DNA of 64,000 bases, from assembly GCA_037039925.1 (NCBI GenBank), contig JAXRKP010001381.1, positions 60,001 to 124,000 on the forward strand, read 5' to 3'. A program made the position numbers and the translations under genes. A model generated the notes under the pieces. The model was not told where the DNA came from. It saw only the letters and a program-made list of their open reading frames with translations, and made no database searches. Below are positions 51,691 through 64,000 of the stretch, one piece after another; position 1 is the first letter of the stretch; every line of letters begins with the position of its first letter. The DNA is from Doris montereyensis. Its lineage: Eukaryota > Mollusca > Gastropoda > Nudibranchia > Dorididae.

Positions 51691-52189
51691 CTATGTCCTT
51701 CTCACCTTATATTACTTAGAGGAGAGAGAAATTTTTTATTTCAAAAGAGAAGAAGACAAAAGAAAGCTCAGACAGACACCCTCTGCAGACGTTTGGGAAA
51801 GACAGATCTTTCTTTCTTTCTCCTTTATGTTTTCTTCTGACAGACACATTGAGTGAAACCGAGAGGGGATAGAGAGAAGAGAGAGATTCTAGATAGAGAG
51901 AGTTTCTTGAGAGAGAAGAGAGAGAGAGAAAGAGAGAGAGAGGAGAGAGGTAGGGAGGGAGAAGAGAGGGAGGAGAGACTTAGAGAGTCAGAGAAAGCCT
52001 AGTGTATAAGGAGAGAGAGAGAGAGAGACAGTACAGACAGGAGATGAAAGGGAGAGAGAGAAGAGAGTAGAGAGACAGACAGACAGACAGATCATCATTT
52101 ACAGAGAGAGAAGAAGAGATTAACAGAAGAGAGACAGAAGAAACAGAAAAGGAAAGACAAGAGAGAGCTAGAAACTCAAAATAAAGAGA

Positions 52190-54050
52190 GAGAAATGAAC
52201 CAGTAGTAAAACAGGTAGACAATCTAGGGTATTCACATTTATCATACAGAAAGACAGATGGATTTGAATGATAGCTCAATAGAAGAAAAGAGAGTCAGAG
52301 AGATGATTACAAGAAACACTCCTCAGTTGACTCCAGAGAGAAGAGAGAGAGAAAGCAGAGACAGAGAGACAGAGAGGCTTCAGAGAGACAGAGAAACAAA
52401 GTAAAGATTTCTTAAAAAAGAGACACATGGCGGAATGAGAGAAGAGTCAGAGACTAAGATCAAAGAAAGAGAAGGATGCAGAGAGAAGAGAGACAGACAG
52501 ACAGACAGACAGAGAGAAAGACAGATAAGCATAGAGAGTCCAAACAGGTACCAGACGAAGGAGAAAAGAGAGAGAGAGGAGAGTACCAAGACAGAGAGAG
52601 AGAGAAAGGATCAAGAGGAGAGAGCTGAAACTATAGAGGAGATATCACTACTTAGCGTTCCAGGAAAGAGATAGAGCCAGATACTGAGAAATGCGATTAA
52701 GGAAAAAGAGTAGATGATCAGATTGAAGAGCCATCAGAGTGAGAGAGACAGGGAAGAAGTGTACAAGACCACATATTTAAAATTAAAGAAATAATAGAAA
52801 TTCCTTGAGAGAAATAACAGACCTGCACCTGTGTTTTATTAACTTAGAAAGAGAGCATTTCAGAGAGAGGAGACAGAGAGAGACAGAGCATTCCTTAAAG
52901 AGAACACAAAGAGAGAGCAAAATTTAATAAAAGCCATTAACAGTTTTTACAATAGAACCAACAGTGCAGTGAGAGTAGCTGGAAACATATCTGAAGAATT
53001 TGATATAGATAAATGAGTAAGAAGGTTTCAAAGTCCTCTTTTGTTTAACACATTTATGAGATTCAGACGTCAACAGGCACCTACATAAAATGAAGATAAA
53101 ATGAATGCACTGTGGTAGTGGCAGCTCAAATGTGTAAATGTATCAATGCTGTCATTTCTGATGATTTCTTCTGTTTGGAAAAGCAGAAAGTGACCTTGAT
53201 TCCAATATCAACAACTTATGAACAATGAACTAAAGAATGGGAATGAGAGTAAAATGAGAAAAAAACCAAAACAGTTGCTCAGCGTTAACTTGAAGACTAA
53301 AACACAAAATCTTAACCCAGGTGCAAAGGAGAATTTAGAAAATGTCAAAATTACAATTAGCTGGTAGTAATGATTAACTCACCTATTACAACTAACAGAA
53401 AAAACAGCCAGGGCAAGAAAAGGTGAAGTTGCAATATATAACCATCTAGGAAAGGCATTTGTAGGTAAGCAAGAATTATCAAGCAAAACCAAAATGGCAG
53501 ACAAAACAGTTTATTGTCCTAGTCTCCTCAAAGCATTGAAACCTGGACCTTAGACAGTAGGGAAACAGTGTCTTTAATCACTTTTGAAATGAAATTCATT
53601 GTAAGTCCAAGAAAAGTACTGTAGTAGGGAAAATTTTAAGAGACAAATTCAGAAACACAACAAATCAGAGATCAAAAAAAGAACATTTAAACGTAAAAAG
53701 ATAGAAACAAATCGTATTTGAGCATGGTTTGGGCATGCAAAACAGAATCATTGACAATAGAATACCTCTAAATAGTATCCTGCCCTCCACGAGTGCTAAT
53801 GCCCAAGGTGACCAAAGCTAAGGGAAAGGCAAACCTGCGGAGAGTCTGGGGAAGATATAAAATGGAGGACTGAAATTAGAATTTTAACTTTTAAAGGAAA
53901 CATGCTGCTACCAGGACAGGGCATCATGGAGAAAGATCATCTAAGGGTATCTGAACCCAGACAGAACAAAAGGTGGGGAACTGATAAAGAAACAAGAAAA
54001 TTAGGCACAAATGGGTATAAATGAGAACATTAGTAACTAAACACGAGAGA
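52190..54050 (+). mobile_element. RTE-like LINE copy interrupted by GA blocks
   Basis: Phrases of the 36665-38635 element recur in order: AAGACAGATGGATTTGAATG, AATAGAAGAAAAG, GTCCAAACAGGTACCAGACG, TATCACTACTTAGCGTTCC, TGCACCTGTGTTTTATTAA, ACCATCTAGGAAAGGCATTT and AACCTGGACCTTAGACAGTA. Between them, original sequence is replaced by AGAGAGAGAC-type words of about 10-40 bases. No readable frame survives. Confidence 0.7.
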
Positions 54051-55199
54051 TATAAACATTTAGTTCCCAAAACTTTGGAAAACGAAATTAATATTTTAAT
54101 TCTTCTCTAAAGATATTTCAAAGATGAGCAAGAGGCGGGGGAATGGAGACATGGTTTAAAAACAATGAAAACTAAAAAGTTAAACAAAGCCCACGGCAGA
54201 GTTAGAATCATGGAGAAATGGAAAAATTAAATTGTTATCCCTTTTTACCATTACAGTTCTAAACATGAGACATCTGTAACCAAATTTCAAATTGCTGAAA
54301 GAATCTGCATCTCTCAGGCTCGCTCTAATGAGCTAGAGCAGGAAGATCTTTCTCTCTCTCTCTCTTATCGTAGAAATTCTCTCTCTCTCAAAACTCTGAC
54401 AACAACTCTCCTCTTACATCAATTAATTTTTCTCTAAAAAGGACGAGAAATTCACACGCTCTTTTTCCTCCAAACTTCAAGTATAAAGAAGAATCTCGCC
54501 CCCAGGTGTGAAAACGATAAACTAAATAGCTCCCTCAAACCCAAACAGGAACATGCTTCCTGGGAGTGATAAAGTTCTAGAGTAGGCAATTAGAAACCCT
54601 CGGGGTAGTCATCTGTGGAATGACACTCAATGGTAGGCATCAAATGGATTTTCTTTAGACTCTTTTCTTATAAAGTCGGGCACAAGAAAATACTATCCTG
54701 ACCCAATTTTTATCCCTTTCTAAAGTATCAGCTAGTCCTAAGAGGAAATTTCAGATAAGGTGTCTACCCAAAAAGACCCTAATGATAAACTACATAATAG
54801 TTACATGGAGCTCCCGGGCACCGTTCCTCTGCCTTCATGGACGCCCATCTTCAAGCGTACTCAATGGTAGTCATCTTTGAACATTTATTTTTTTTTTTTT
54901 TTTTAACGTTCACCATTTATATGGGCAACTTTGCGCACGGTTTCTTCCTATTACGGAATAGACTCTATTTCTATCACCAAGAAAGAAAAATCTTGAAGAC
55001 TTTGATAACTTAACTCTCAGCTAGTCTAACTGGCATCACAGGAGAGATGAAATTTCAAGATAAGTTGTTTACTCTCTTCCCCTTATTGCTCAGATAAATT
55101 TGTAACTTATCTGAATTTCGCACCTCAGGTCATTTCGGTCTGATCTGATCTCTACTTCTTTCTCTTCATTCTCTATCATTTCTTCTTTCTAGACCCTCT
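54051..55199. other. Mosaic of repeated local phrases, no gene
   Basis: Contains altered copies of pieces of 50020-50120 (CCCAAACAGGAACATG, AGAGTAGGCAA), of 50280-50310 (GGGCACCGTTC) and of 50990-51290 (54940-55225). Order and joins differ from the sources. Confidence 0.5.
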
Positions 55200-55224
55200 C
55201 TATAGATCTAGTCTTCTCTCTTTA

Positions 55225-55600
<376 letters not shown>

Positions 55601-55799
55601 CTTTCTAACTTATTTTTAAATTTCATTCTAAGATCTTTACCTTCTCTTCTCTCTATTCATCGATAAATTTTCTCTATCATCACTGTCTCGCTCTTTCTTT
55701 CTTTCTTTCTTATCTGTTTTTCTTCTCTCATCTGTTTTTCTTCTCTCATTGTGTGATGCCGGAGGTCTTCTCTAGATCTAGATGCTAGATATTTCTCGT

Positions 55800-55890
55800 T
55801 TGCTGTCTGACAGGGTTATACCCGAAACGTCACGTGTTTGTTCTGTCTTTAATACTGGAGTTGTCACTTCTGTCATCTTTACCTCTAATA
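55800..55890 (+). mobile_element. Altered copy of the hammerhead-like dispersed element
   Basis: CTGACAGGGTTATACCCG + AAACGTCACGTGTTTG and TGGAGTTGTCACTT match 26110-26190, but the GAAG after CTGAC is shortened. Confidence 0.5.
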
Positions 55891-55899
55891 TTTAGCAGC

Positions 55900-58120
55900 T
55901 CCCCTTTTTACAGTACATTGGATTCAAACAGAGGAGCAAAAAATATTTAGTGACCATCACCTAATGATTTCAAAATGAGATTTCTGAATGAAGATTTCAA
56001 ACAGAAAATGAAAGACTCTCTCTAAACTCTCTCTGGAACGCTAAACCAGTAGTCTCTCTCTCTAGGATCGATTTCTCTGAAATCAGATCTCTGAATGATT
56101 TTTCTTATAAAGAAACTCCTCTCCTTACTAGAGGTTTTTCTTCTGACATCACATCCTGAGAACGTCAAGACTAAGTGAATGCCTAAGATATCTTCTGGTA
56201 GGACTGACAAGAACTATTAAGGAAGTTAAGTCTCAAAACAGGAGTCTTTATTAGTGGAATCTATCACTAAATCAAAAAGCTGTCACTGGAAGATATGAAA
56301 ACAAAGAGCCTAGGATAGATACGTGAATAAAAAAGAATCTCTCTATTTATCAATCTGAAATTGGACAAAGCTTTGTAACCTTCTGATCAGAACATATTTA
56401 CAAGGATAAAGATCAATTAGTAAGATTAATCCAACAACTGAAGATCAAATTATCAATGAAGAAATCCAAACAGCTATAAGAAAAGACATTATGAAAAACC
56501 TAGGAGCATATCTAGAAAAGTTAAAAATCCAGGGAGAGAAGGCAGATAAACTACTACATGCAATATGACAACAAGCATGTGTGATCCCAGGTCAGAGTAT
56601 GAGAAACTTCTATCAATACAAAGGATCAACTATGGAATTTCAAACTATAGGGATATCACTACTTGTCGAAGAAAAGTATATGCCAGGATACTGGAAATGA
56701 GATCTCTTTGTTCTAGAGTCTCAGATTGAAGAGCATCAGAGGTGGATTTGTCAGGAAGAAGGTACAAACATAAATTAAAGAAATAGGAAAAAATTCTCTT
56801 GAGGAAATAATGACCTAAACTGTGTTTCATTGACTTAGAAAGGCATTTGACACTGTGATCATGGAAGAAATATTCAAACAAAGAGACTACAATGACAGTC
56901 TCTGTCTCAGTCTCTGAAAGACAAGAAAGCTACTTGTGCAAAACTCAAAATAGAGGAATTTGAGCAAAACAGGAACAATGGGTTGTACCCTTAGTCCTAA
57001 AAAGATTTATCACATTTCTGGATTCAAGAAAATCTCAAGGAAGAAAAGTTCTGAGGTATCAAGAATTTCAAATCAGTTGTATAATGCTTTCATTTGTGGT
57101 ATGACAAATTAAAGGTTTGGAAAAGGACAAATAGCGGAATGATCAACATTAAGAACAATGATCAAAATGAAAAGAGGAATGCATTTTCAACAAGAAAACA
57201 AAGAGACTAGTATAGATCGATTAGTAAAGAACAACAACCTTAAAAGAGAGAACTTAAGAACGTCAAAACAATTATCAATGGGGAAGAAATCAAAGCTATA
57301 AGAAAACAAATCAAGAGAATCAAAAGTTGTCAATAGGAGCAATGAAGAGCATTTGAGAAAGATTAAAGTCAACCCAAAACCAGAATGGCAAATAAATTTA
57401 TTGTCCTACTCTCCTCTATGGCAGCGCGAAACCTGGACCTTGGTCAGTAGAGAAACATGGTACGTGCCATGAAAATTACATATGAGTACAAGGAAAACTA
57501 TAAGATCAAAATTAGAAAGAGTAACAATAAGAGATCAGGACCAAAGCAGTTGAATTAAAACTAAAGGGATAAAAAAAATATTTCCTATCAAACAGAAAAA
57601 TATATATAAAAAACTAATATAGAAACAAATCAATTGAGATGGTTTATGATGTAAAAATGAATGACAATAGAATCTTTAAATCTCTCTATCCTAATGCCCT
57701 TTGTAAAAGCACTTATGTTCATACAGGTTTCATTCTAGAAAAGGGAACCTTCCAAGATATAATTCTTCATCCCCCTCTACTACGTTTTTATCATCACTGT
57801 TTTTTTCTTTAAAAAAATCACTTTTCTTCTGAAATTGTGTGAAGCCAGATGAGACTTGATTTTAGATATTTCTTGTTTTATTGTCTCAGATTGAAGAGCA
57901 TCAGAGTGTTTGGACCATTCTTTATTAGTGGTAGTTGTCACTTATTTCCTGTAGAAAATTCCTTGAGAGATTAACCTGTCTTCATATTACTCTAGAACAT
58001 TTACAGTTATTCACTTAGACAAAAAGTTTAATCACATCCATTGTGTGAAAGCTGCAGTTTATACAATAAACCAACATGTGCAGTGAAAGTTTCTGAAACA
58101 TATCTGAAGAATTTGATGTA
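55900..58120 (+). mobile_element. RTE-like LINE mosaic
   Basis: Recognisable phrases include ACATTGGATTCAAACAGAGG, AAAAATCCAGGGAGAGAAGG, CAGATTGAAGAGCATCAGAG (three times), CTTAGAAAGGCATTTGACAC, TATTGTCCTACTCTCCTCTA and ACAATAAACCAACATGTGCA. Their order is partly scrambled, and phrases from the hammerhead-like element are mixed in near 57900. Confidence 0.6.
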
Positions 58121-58510
58121 CCCCAGATGGCTTCCAAACAGCCGTTTTCATGACTATCCTAAGTGCCAAACAATTTTGTTTATCACATTTATCTTTCTCA
58201 GCGATCATTTAACAAGCACATGGTTAGGGTTTTCGATGGGTCTCAAAAAGGACAGGTTTGATCCCGGGTTGGGTCTATTATTCAGATAATTGATCAATAA
58301 AATTTCTATGTTTGTTGTCTATCCAAGGGTTCTACGCATAAACGGTTAATTTTGTCCGCTCATCAAATTCAGGGTTTTACGAAGTCATCATTTCATAGGA
58401 CCTGGCATGATGACTTCTCTGCATTGTTGTGTCTTTTTTCCAATATCACCATTATGAACTCTTTCACGCCTGTTTGTCTTCTAAATGAAAGACCAGGTCC
58501 TGTTAGGCCG
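58121..58510. other. Unrecognised sequence in the mosaic region
   Basis: No LINE phrases are visible here. Open frames at 58041-58289 and 58352-58534 show no domain. Confidence 0.4.
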
Positions 58511-58514
58511 GTTG

Positions 58515-59075
58515 ATGAGAGTCTCTCTATTTGAGAGTAAGTTGCTGTCTTCAGAAAACCTAAACTCCTGCTGATGTTGATACATTGTTGCCTACTCTAG
58601 CTTTTAAATCTCCTAAAACCATTTGTTATTGAGAATTTAATATTCTCAAAACTATGTGTAAATCGTTTTCGTAGTATATTTTTCTTCTTTTAGTGGCGTC
58701 TTCGCTTGGTCCAAAAACTAATGATTGAATTTCTCTTCTTTTGTGTTTAATCCAACCTCTAATAACCGTGGGCGTATAAATTTCCAACTTTCTAGTAGGA
58801 AAGGCTTGCCTTTTATGTATTAAGGCCTATTCCTGCTTTAGCAAAATCTCAGTCACCCAAGACCAGCCTTCAATACAGCAGGGTGATATTGTCTGTTAGG
58901 GTTAACTCCCTTGGCATTTGGTGAACCAAGACTGGACCCTACACGGCAGTAGGTTGATTTTCTCAGGGTTAAATCCCAGGCAGCTGGTGAGCCAAGATAT
59001 CTAAGCAGCAGGGTGGTAGGAAAACGGGATCGTCTACTTCCAGTAAAGGTGAAACACCTGTCCACTGCCCGATAT
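58515..59075 (-). mobile_element. LINE endonuclease fragment and 66-bp repeat copy
   Basis: 58540-58850 matches 34850-35150 (minus-strand endonuclease, with CATTGTTGCCTACTCTAGC and CCGTGGGC(G/T)TATA). 58850-59075 matches the 35490-35760 repeats and LINE piece (CCAAGACCAGCC, CACCTGTCCACTGCCCG). Confidence 0.65.
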
Positions 59076-59079
59076 CTCT

Positions 59080-59520
59080 ATGACAGTGAAACATGGACCT
59101 TAGACATTAGGGAATACAGTTAAGTAAAAGTACTAAGATGAAATGAAATATCTAAGATGGTTTGGGAAAACTAAAAGAACAAAATCAGAAACACAACAAT
59201 AAGAGATCAAATCAAAGCAGTTGTCATTAAAACTTTTTTTTAAAAGAAATCAACTGAGATGGTTTGGGCATGCAAACAGAATGAATAAAAAAGAGAATAG
59301 CTAGATGAGTATACAATGCTAAAACCATAGGTAAAAGATGATAGATCTTGGATGAAGTGGGACGAAGATAAATAAAAGAGGCACTAAAGCAAAGACATTT
59401 AATCTTCACAGAAGGAAACAGAAAATATCAAGACAAAATAGCCTGGAACAAGACCATTTCGGGTATTAAACCCATACACCGGAAGGCAGAATTGAAACCG
59501 TTAAAGAAAGAAAGGAAGTT
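59080..59520 (+). mobile_element. RTE-like LINE C-terminal fragment, right copy
   Basis: Matches 40905-41292 almost base for base from 59205 on. The first part (59080-59200) continues leftwards into LINE sequence not shared with the left copy, marking the duplication edge near 59143. Confidence 0.7.
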
Positions 59521-59625
59521 AGCTCGATTGGAAGCGCGCTCTCTTTTCATGATGGGTGCCGACGCAGAGGTTGCGGGTTCAGTCCCCATGGTGGCCAATA
59601 TTTGTTCTTTTGGGAAATGACCTTA
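59520..59625 (+). mobile_element. tRNA-derived SINE family 2 fragment, right copy
   Basis: TAGCTCGATTGGAAGCGC then GCGGGTTCAGTCCCC; the B box here is closer to consensus than in the left copy. Confidence 0.65.
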
Positions 59626-59959
59626 CTATTACTTAGAATTCCATCAGAAAGGTGAAACGGAACATAAAATCTTCATATAAAGCTTATTGAGATAAGTGAA
59701 ATAGTTTGTTTTTGTAGACGACAGGGCAATGTTGCATTAGTTTTGTTGAAATTTACTTCATCTATCATATGCGGTGATCTCGGGAAATGAAAAGTAAACA
59801 GCAAGATGAAAGAAATGCAAAGAGTAAAAGGAAAGAATTAGGACCGACCAGCAGTGCCATTTTATCGTGATTCAAACCTCACGCTGATCGGCAACTTTTT
59901 CTACTGAAAACATCCCAGGCAAAGTCAACTACAATCTTATGTTTACGCAATAGGCCTAC

Positions 59960-60265
59960 AGTATGTAAAGGGATTCAGTGGCAAGGTGGCGACCTCTCAA
60001 TCGAAAGGTAGTGGGTTCGCGCCTGACAGCTTGAAAAGTTTTCTAGAGTTGTTTTGTCGGGTTTTTGGGGTAAAATCATCCCCATGGTCCAGGTAACTGG
60101 ATCAACAGATAGTCCCATCGGAGACGGATGATAAAAGATAATGGGGTCCCGTGTGCAGATCACAACATTCAGTCAGATCCTTTGGCTGGTTACAGGGCGG
60201 CCATGGCAAAATAGAATAAAAATGCTATCAAACATCAAACACCTTGAAGATCACCTTAATTGTGG
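59960..60265 (+). mobile_element. SINE family 3 copy downstream of receptor copy 3
   Basis: Same insertion as at 41690-42000, with the head (AAGGTAGTGGGTTCGCGCC), body and tail (AGATCACCTTAATTGTGG) recognisable. Confidence 0.8.
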
Positions 60266-60324
60266 ATGGGAAAGCAACATTTTTTCTTGTGGATAAAGAA
60301 GCCCTTCCGGTTAACAGATATTCA

Positions 60325-61451
60325 CTATTTACGCACACATACAAAGGTTTCTCGAAGTTTTGCACGGTAAGAAGAATTAATTGTCATGTATACAAAAAAG
60401 TTCATAGACGCGTTGATAGCAGAGAATATCCGGGAAAGATTCCATTGAAATATGGACAGATTTTTATCTCCTCCATGATCATTTATTTCAGGATTAATCA
60501 TGTTGATGAAAGTAGCGTATGTACGAGGAATGTTACAGATGATGTACGTAACAGCGAGAGCTAAAACTACTTTTACTAGTCTCTTAGTCTTAGAGTCAAG
60601 ATTGGAATCTTGCTCGTTAGCATCGATTTTGGCAGTCATAGATTTTCGAAGTTGGGAAGATTTCTTCAGACCGTATACCATCCAAAAGACACTGCCAAGA
60701 ACGATAAGAAATGCAGGTAACGGTATAAGAGTGGCTTTGAGCATCTCCACGTAGTATTCAACTTCCGGTCGATTATCAGAAAAGGCGACGACTAAACGGC
60801 GTGTGAAATAGGTGTTATTGGTAACGGCATCCCCTGATTGTAGGGTCGTCCACACCAGCCGATGAGTCACATAGATAGGGACACACATTGCAGTTGTTAT
60901 GATATGAATGACGATTACGACAGCAATGGATCGTCTTTTTGTAAAGATTTGTTTCACTTTCAATGGAAACGTGACACAGACACATCGCTCCATCGACAGA
61001 AAAGCGGTGATCCACCCTGAACCTAAGAACAACGAGTCTTGTAACCATGCGATACTGACATAACTTATATCCCATGGATTAAATTCCGTGGGGTTAAAAA
61101 AGTGCGCCAAACAACAAACACCCTGGATAGTACGACAAACAAAGACATAACACCGTCGGTCAAAGCCAAACTGAATAGCCCCACTGTCATGCTGTCTTTG
61201 ATGCCTAACTGGTAGAATATATAGCTGTTGATTACGTTGTTGACGACTCCGAATGTGGATATTAGTCCACAAAGTAGAATCATCAAATAGAATTCAAGAT
61301 ACCGCATTAACTCATCCGGAATCGTTTGGATGTAGACTTTTTCATCTTCCATTATTTGGCCAATTGTCAATGGGTATGCTGTGACGTCATCGGTTTTAGT
61401 CAAGGAGCTCAAAGAGGAGAAAATTGTCACACAGCTTGCATTTATTGCCAT
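60325..61451 (-). pseudogene. Rhodopsin-class GPCR copy 3, frameshifted after helix 2
   Basis: ATG at 61451 (MAINASC) opens the shared frame. At 61096-61101 a T7 run of the coding strand is T6, so the protein changes from VVWRTFFNPTEFNPWD to VVWRTFLTPRNLIHGI and stops at 61065. From there to the stop at 60325 the original frame is intact and includes SMERCVCVTF, CNIPRTY and the full NASMNFFVYMTINSSYR end that copy 2 lacks. Relative to copy 2 I count about 14 replacement and 4 silent codon differences. Either a pseudogene or a homopolymer miscall. Confidence 0.85.
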
Positions 61452-61917
61452 TGTAAGATGAGAAAATTTGCTGACAGCTTGTTTGGATTCCCTTTTGTTT
61501 CTTTGTTTTTTCTTTCTTTTATCCTGTGTGTTTCAGTCCAATCTTCGCATATTTCATCGGTTTTATCATTTATACGAAATAGCTGTTAGTCTCTGAAGCT
61601 GCTCTTTTTTTAACACAAAATGAACACAGCTGAACACATGTGACGGTGTCACTTGTAGAACGATAGTATTACAATCTAGTTGCTACCAAATTCAACATGA
61701 ATTCTTCACTGACCGTCTTAGTGGCATTTTGTTGTCATTCTGTCATTTCATTTCCTTTTAATTTCTTCTTTTGAAATCTATAGTGTGATTTTTAACCCTC
61801 TGTCCTCAAGGCTGTGGAAAAAGCTACATCTTGACAAGAAAAATTATATTATTGCCTCCTCCTTTGCTGCTAAACACGAATCTGCCTCTTTGGAAATTAG
61901 ATCTATTATTATATCCC

Positions 61918-61956
61918 TTATGATGTCATCCTAACATGCCGTTTACCCACGTGACA
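61918..61956. promoter_or_regulatory. Conserved CRE-like and CACGTG pair upstream of receptor copy 3
   Basis: TGATGTCA at 61921-61928 and CACGTG at 61948-61953, same arrangement as in the other two units. Confidence 0.3.
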
Positions 61957-62150
61957 CAACTCTGTCATTACCAAACCCAGAGTGGGTTCTTAAGGAGACA
62001 AAATAATATGTTAAAGAGGAAATTGCTTTTCGATTGTCAAGGACAGAAGACAGCCATGTTACACGAAACATAACCACGCTGATGATTTCCCCTTTTGAAT
62101 CTCATTTAGTGTCAAGGAGAAAATTGGCAGTTTGACTATCAATTACGGTC

Positions 62151-62267
62151 ATGACCAATCTGAAACTCTTTCACCGACTGAATTTTTTGTACGCAAGAGG
62201 TATCGATATCCCTGCTAATTTCGATATTCAAGAACCTCTTTTCTCCCATTACAAACACATCCTATAG
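62151..62267 (+). CDS. Conserved 38-codon ORF divergent from receptor copy 3
   Basis: MTNLKLFHRLNFLYARGI, DIPANFDIQEPLFSHYKHIL, stop. Intact and of the same length as in units 1 and 2. Unknown family. Confidence 0.3.
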   Translation: MTNLKLFHRLNFLYARGIDIPANFDIQEPLFSHYKHIL

Positions 62268-62869
62268 TTTCCTTAAGCAGTTCAATCCACAAATTATTTC
62301 TCTGTAAGTATTATTCAAATTTAATCTTTCACTGTAGAGCTGTATTTCAACGAGTTATTATATCAATCTTGTACGAGTCGTGTATGTCTTCTTTCACGTA
62401 AGCCATATTTTCTGTTATGATTAAGCCGGTTTTCTTTACGCAGGCTAGCTGCGATAAGTGATTTTCTCCTTCAATTGGAGTTTACATATTGTTATTGTTC
62501 GATCGCGGTCTGACATTACATAATAGGCCTTTCACAAGGTAAATTCTAGAGAGGGACAAAAATGGTCTTTATTGTGCCGATAATACACATTTCAAATTGT
62601 TTCGTCAACCGGATATTTTGTTCACTGAGAGCATAATAAAATTTTAATGCAATTTAAAGTAATCGTGAAATCCTCATTTCGAAACATAGCAATGTCAGGT
62701 CCAATGATGTGTTCCTCGGGAAAGACACTTAAAGACGCATTTCTACTCATCACAAGCTTATATTATTAAAACAACACGCACTACTGTATAATGTAAATTT
62801 ATTTTCATCTCTTATGACGTCATCCAGACATCAAGTATAAAATCACATGACGCTGTGGAAAGGACAGTT

Positions 62870-63535
62870 CAGGCCGAAAACATATTAAGGTTGAAAACAT
62901 ACTAATACTAAGGTCGAAAACATAAAGTTCGAAAACAATTTAAGGTCAAGAACATACTAAGGTCGAAAACAGTCTTAAGCCGAAAACATACTAAGGTCGA
63001 AAACATGAAGTTCGAAAACATACTAAGGCCGAAAACATTCTAAAGCCGAAAACATACTATGATCGAAAACATACTAAGGCCGAAAACATTCTAAGACCGA
63101 AAACATATTAAGGTCGAAAACATAATAAGGCCAAAAACACACTAAGGTCAAAAACATGCTAAGGCCCAAAACATACTAACAGTCGAAAACATACTAAAGC
63201 CGAAAACAAACTAAGGTCGAAAACATGCTAAGGTCGAAAACATACTAAGGTCGAAAACATACTAAAGCCGAAAACATACTAAGGTCGAAAACATACTAAG
63301 GCCGAAACCATATAATATTCGAAAACATAGGAAGGTCGAAAATATATTAAGGTCGAAAACATACTAAGGCCGAAACCATATAATATTCGAAAACATACAA
63401 AGGTCGAAAATATACTATTACTACGACCGAAAACATACTATGGCCAAAAACATATTAAGGTCGAAAACATACTAAGGCTAAAAACATATTATATTCGAAA
63501 ATATACAAAGGCCGAAAATATACTAAGGCCAAAAA
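62870..63535 (+). repeat. 17-bp minisatellite, right copy
   Basis: AAGGTCGAAAACATACT units, about 39. Internal order of variants differs from the left copy, except for the last 150 bases, which match closely. Confidence 0.93.
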
Positions 63536-64000
63536 TTGAAGGAGAATGACGGGACATAATTCATTTACGATCAAAATACGATAGAAATAGTGGATATAGT
63601 GATGATAGACACTCCAACTTGCAGCCGTCACTATACTTCCGGTAGGAGGGCGACTGGCGGAAGTGCAGCGTGCTACATTCGATCCTTCAAGTTGAATGAC
63701 GCAGCACCGGAAATAATAAAAGATTCAGGCGGAGAATAAAATCAGACAAATATATATATCTTTAATATTATACATCTAGTCCCCTTTTAATTGTCAAATA
63801 TGACTGTCGAAAACTCCCGGGTGCGAGGATTTTGCGATGTTTTGCTTTATTTGGCTATTTCAAGATTTTTTAAATATTGTTATAAAAATGTCTCTTTTAT
63901 GCCTAGCGATCTACGTCACAGGAAGGCCACAAAAGAATAATCACAGTTTTTCACCCGTCACCTGCCTTCTTTTCTGAGGCTTCAGAATGAAGGATTGGGT

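Larger units (their letters stand above)
61452..62869. other. Upstream region of receptor copy 3
   Basis: Matches 43172-44574. No other gene is seen apart from the 38-codon ORF. Confidence 0.7.
59143..64000. repeat. Segmental duplication, right copy (runs off the window)
   Basis: Direct repeat of 40915-45812. Differences include a shorter 17-bp array, small indels near the receptor and an extra TGAACACA-containing insert at about 61615-61625. Confidence 0.92.

Overview
The window looks like non-coding-rich animal DNA, most likely from a mollusc and possibly a heterobranch gastropod. The evidence is one widely split-intron gene, three copies of an intronless rhodopsin-class receptor of the kind expanded as chemosensory receptors in gastropods, several tRNA-derived SINE families, LINE and Penelope-like fragments, and very long triplet repeats. 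No bacterial or organellar features are seen. Species assignment is inference.

Left third (1738-16345, + strand): one gene of which seven coding exons can be joined with consistent splice phases. It encodes a Cache-type domain followed by a six-cysteine EGF-like domain, the ectodomain layout of GPR158/GPR179 (metabotropic glycine receptor) proteins. Here it ends in a short hydrophobic tail and a stop instead of a seven-helix domain. The 5' end lies outside the visible exons. Its introns are filled with minisatellites that begin at or near the 5' splice sites, and with giant simple repeats, including about 1.7 kb of GAA.

Middle (16.5-27 kb): transposon debris and tandem arrays. It holds a LINE 3' end, a Harbinger-like DNA element with inverted ends, a SINE whose 3' tail has been amplified into an array, a 37-bp array, and long CT, AGT and CAG tracts.

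Receptor units: a roughly 3 kb unit with an intronless GPCR occurs three times, at 27.0-30.1 kb (+), 41.6-44.5 kb (-) and 59.8-62.8 kb (-). The last two sit inside a segmental duplication of at least 4.9 kb that runs off the right edge. Each receptor copy has exactly one 1-base deletion relative to a shared 375-codon frame, at a different site in each. Each unit also carries an intact 38-codon ORF on the opposite strand upstream of the receptor.

LINE cluster (33-39 kb) and mosaic region (48.8-59 kb): APE-class, RTE-like non-LTR retrotransposon pieces lie in both orientations. In the second region the LINE backbone is recognisable but broken by short blocks of GA/CT repeat and by shuffled phrases from neighbouring sequence, which suggests consensus or assembly corruption.

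All comparisons were made by eye; no alignments or database searches were run.
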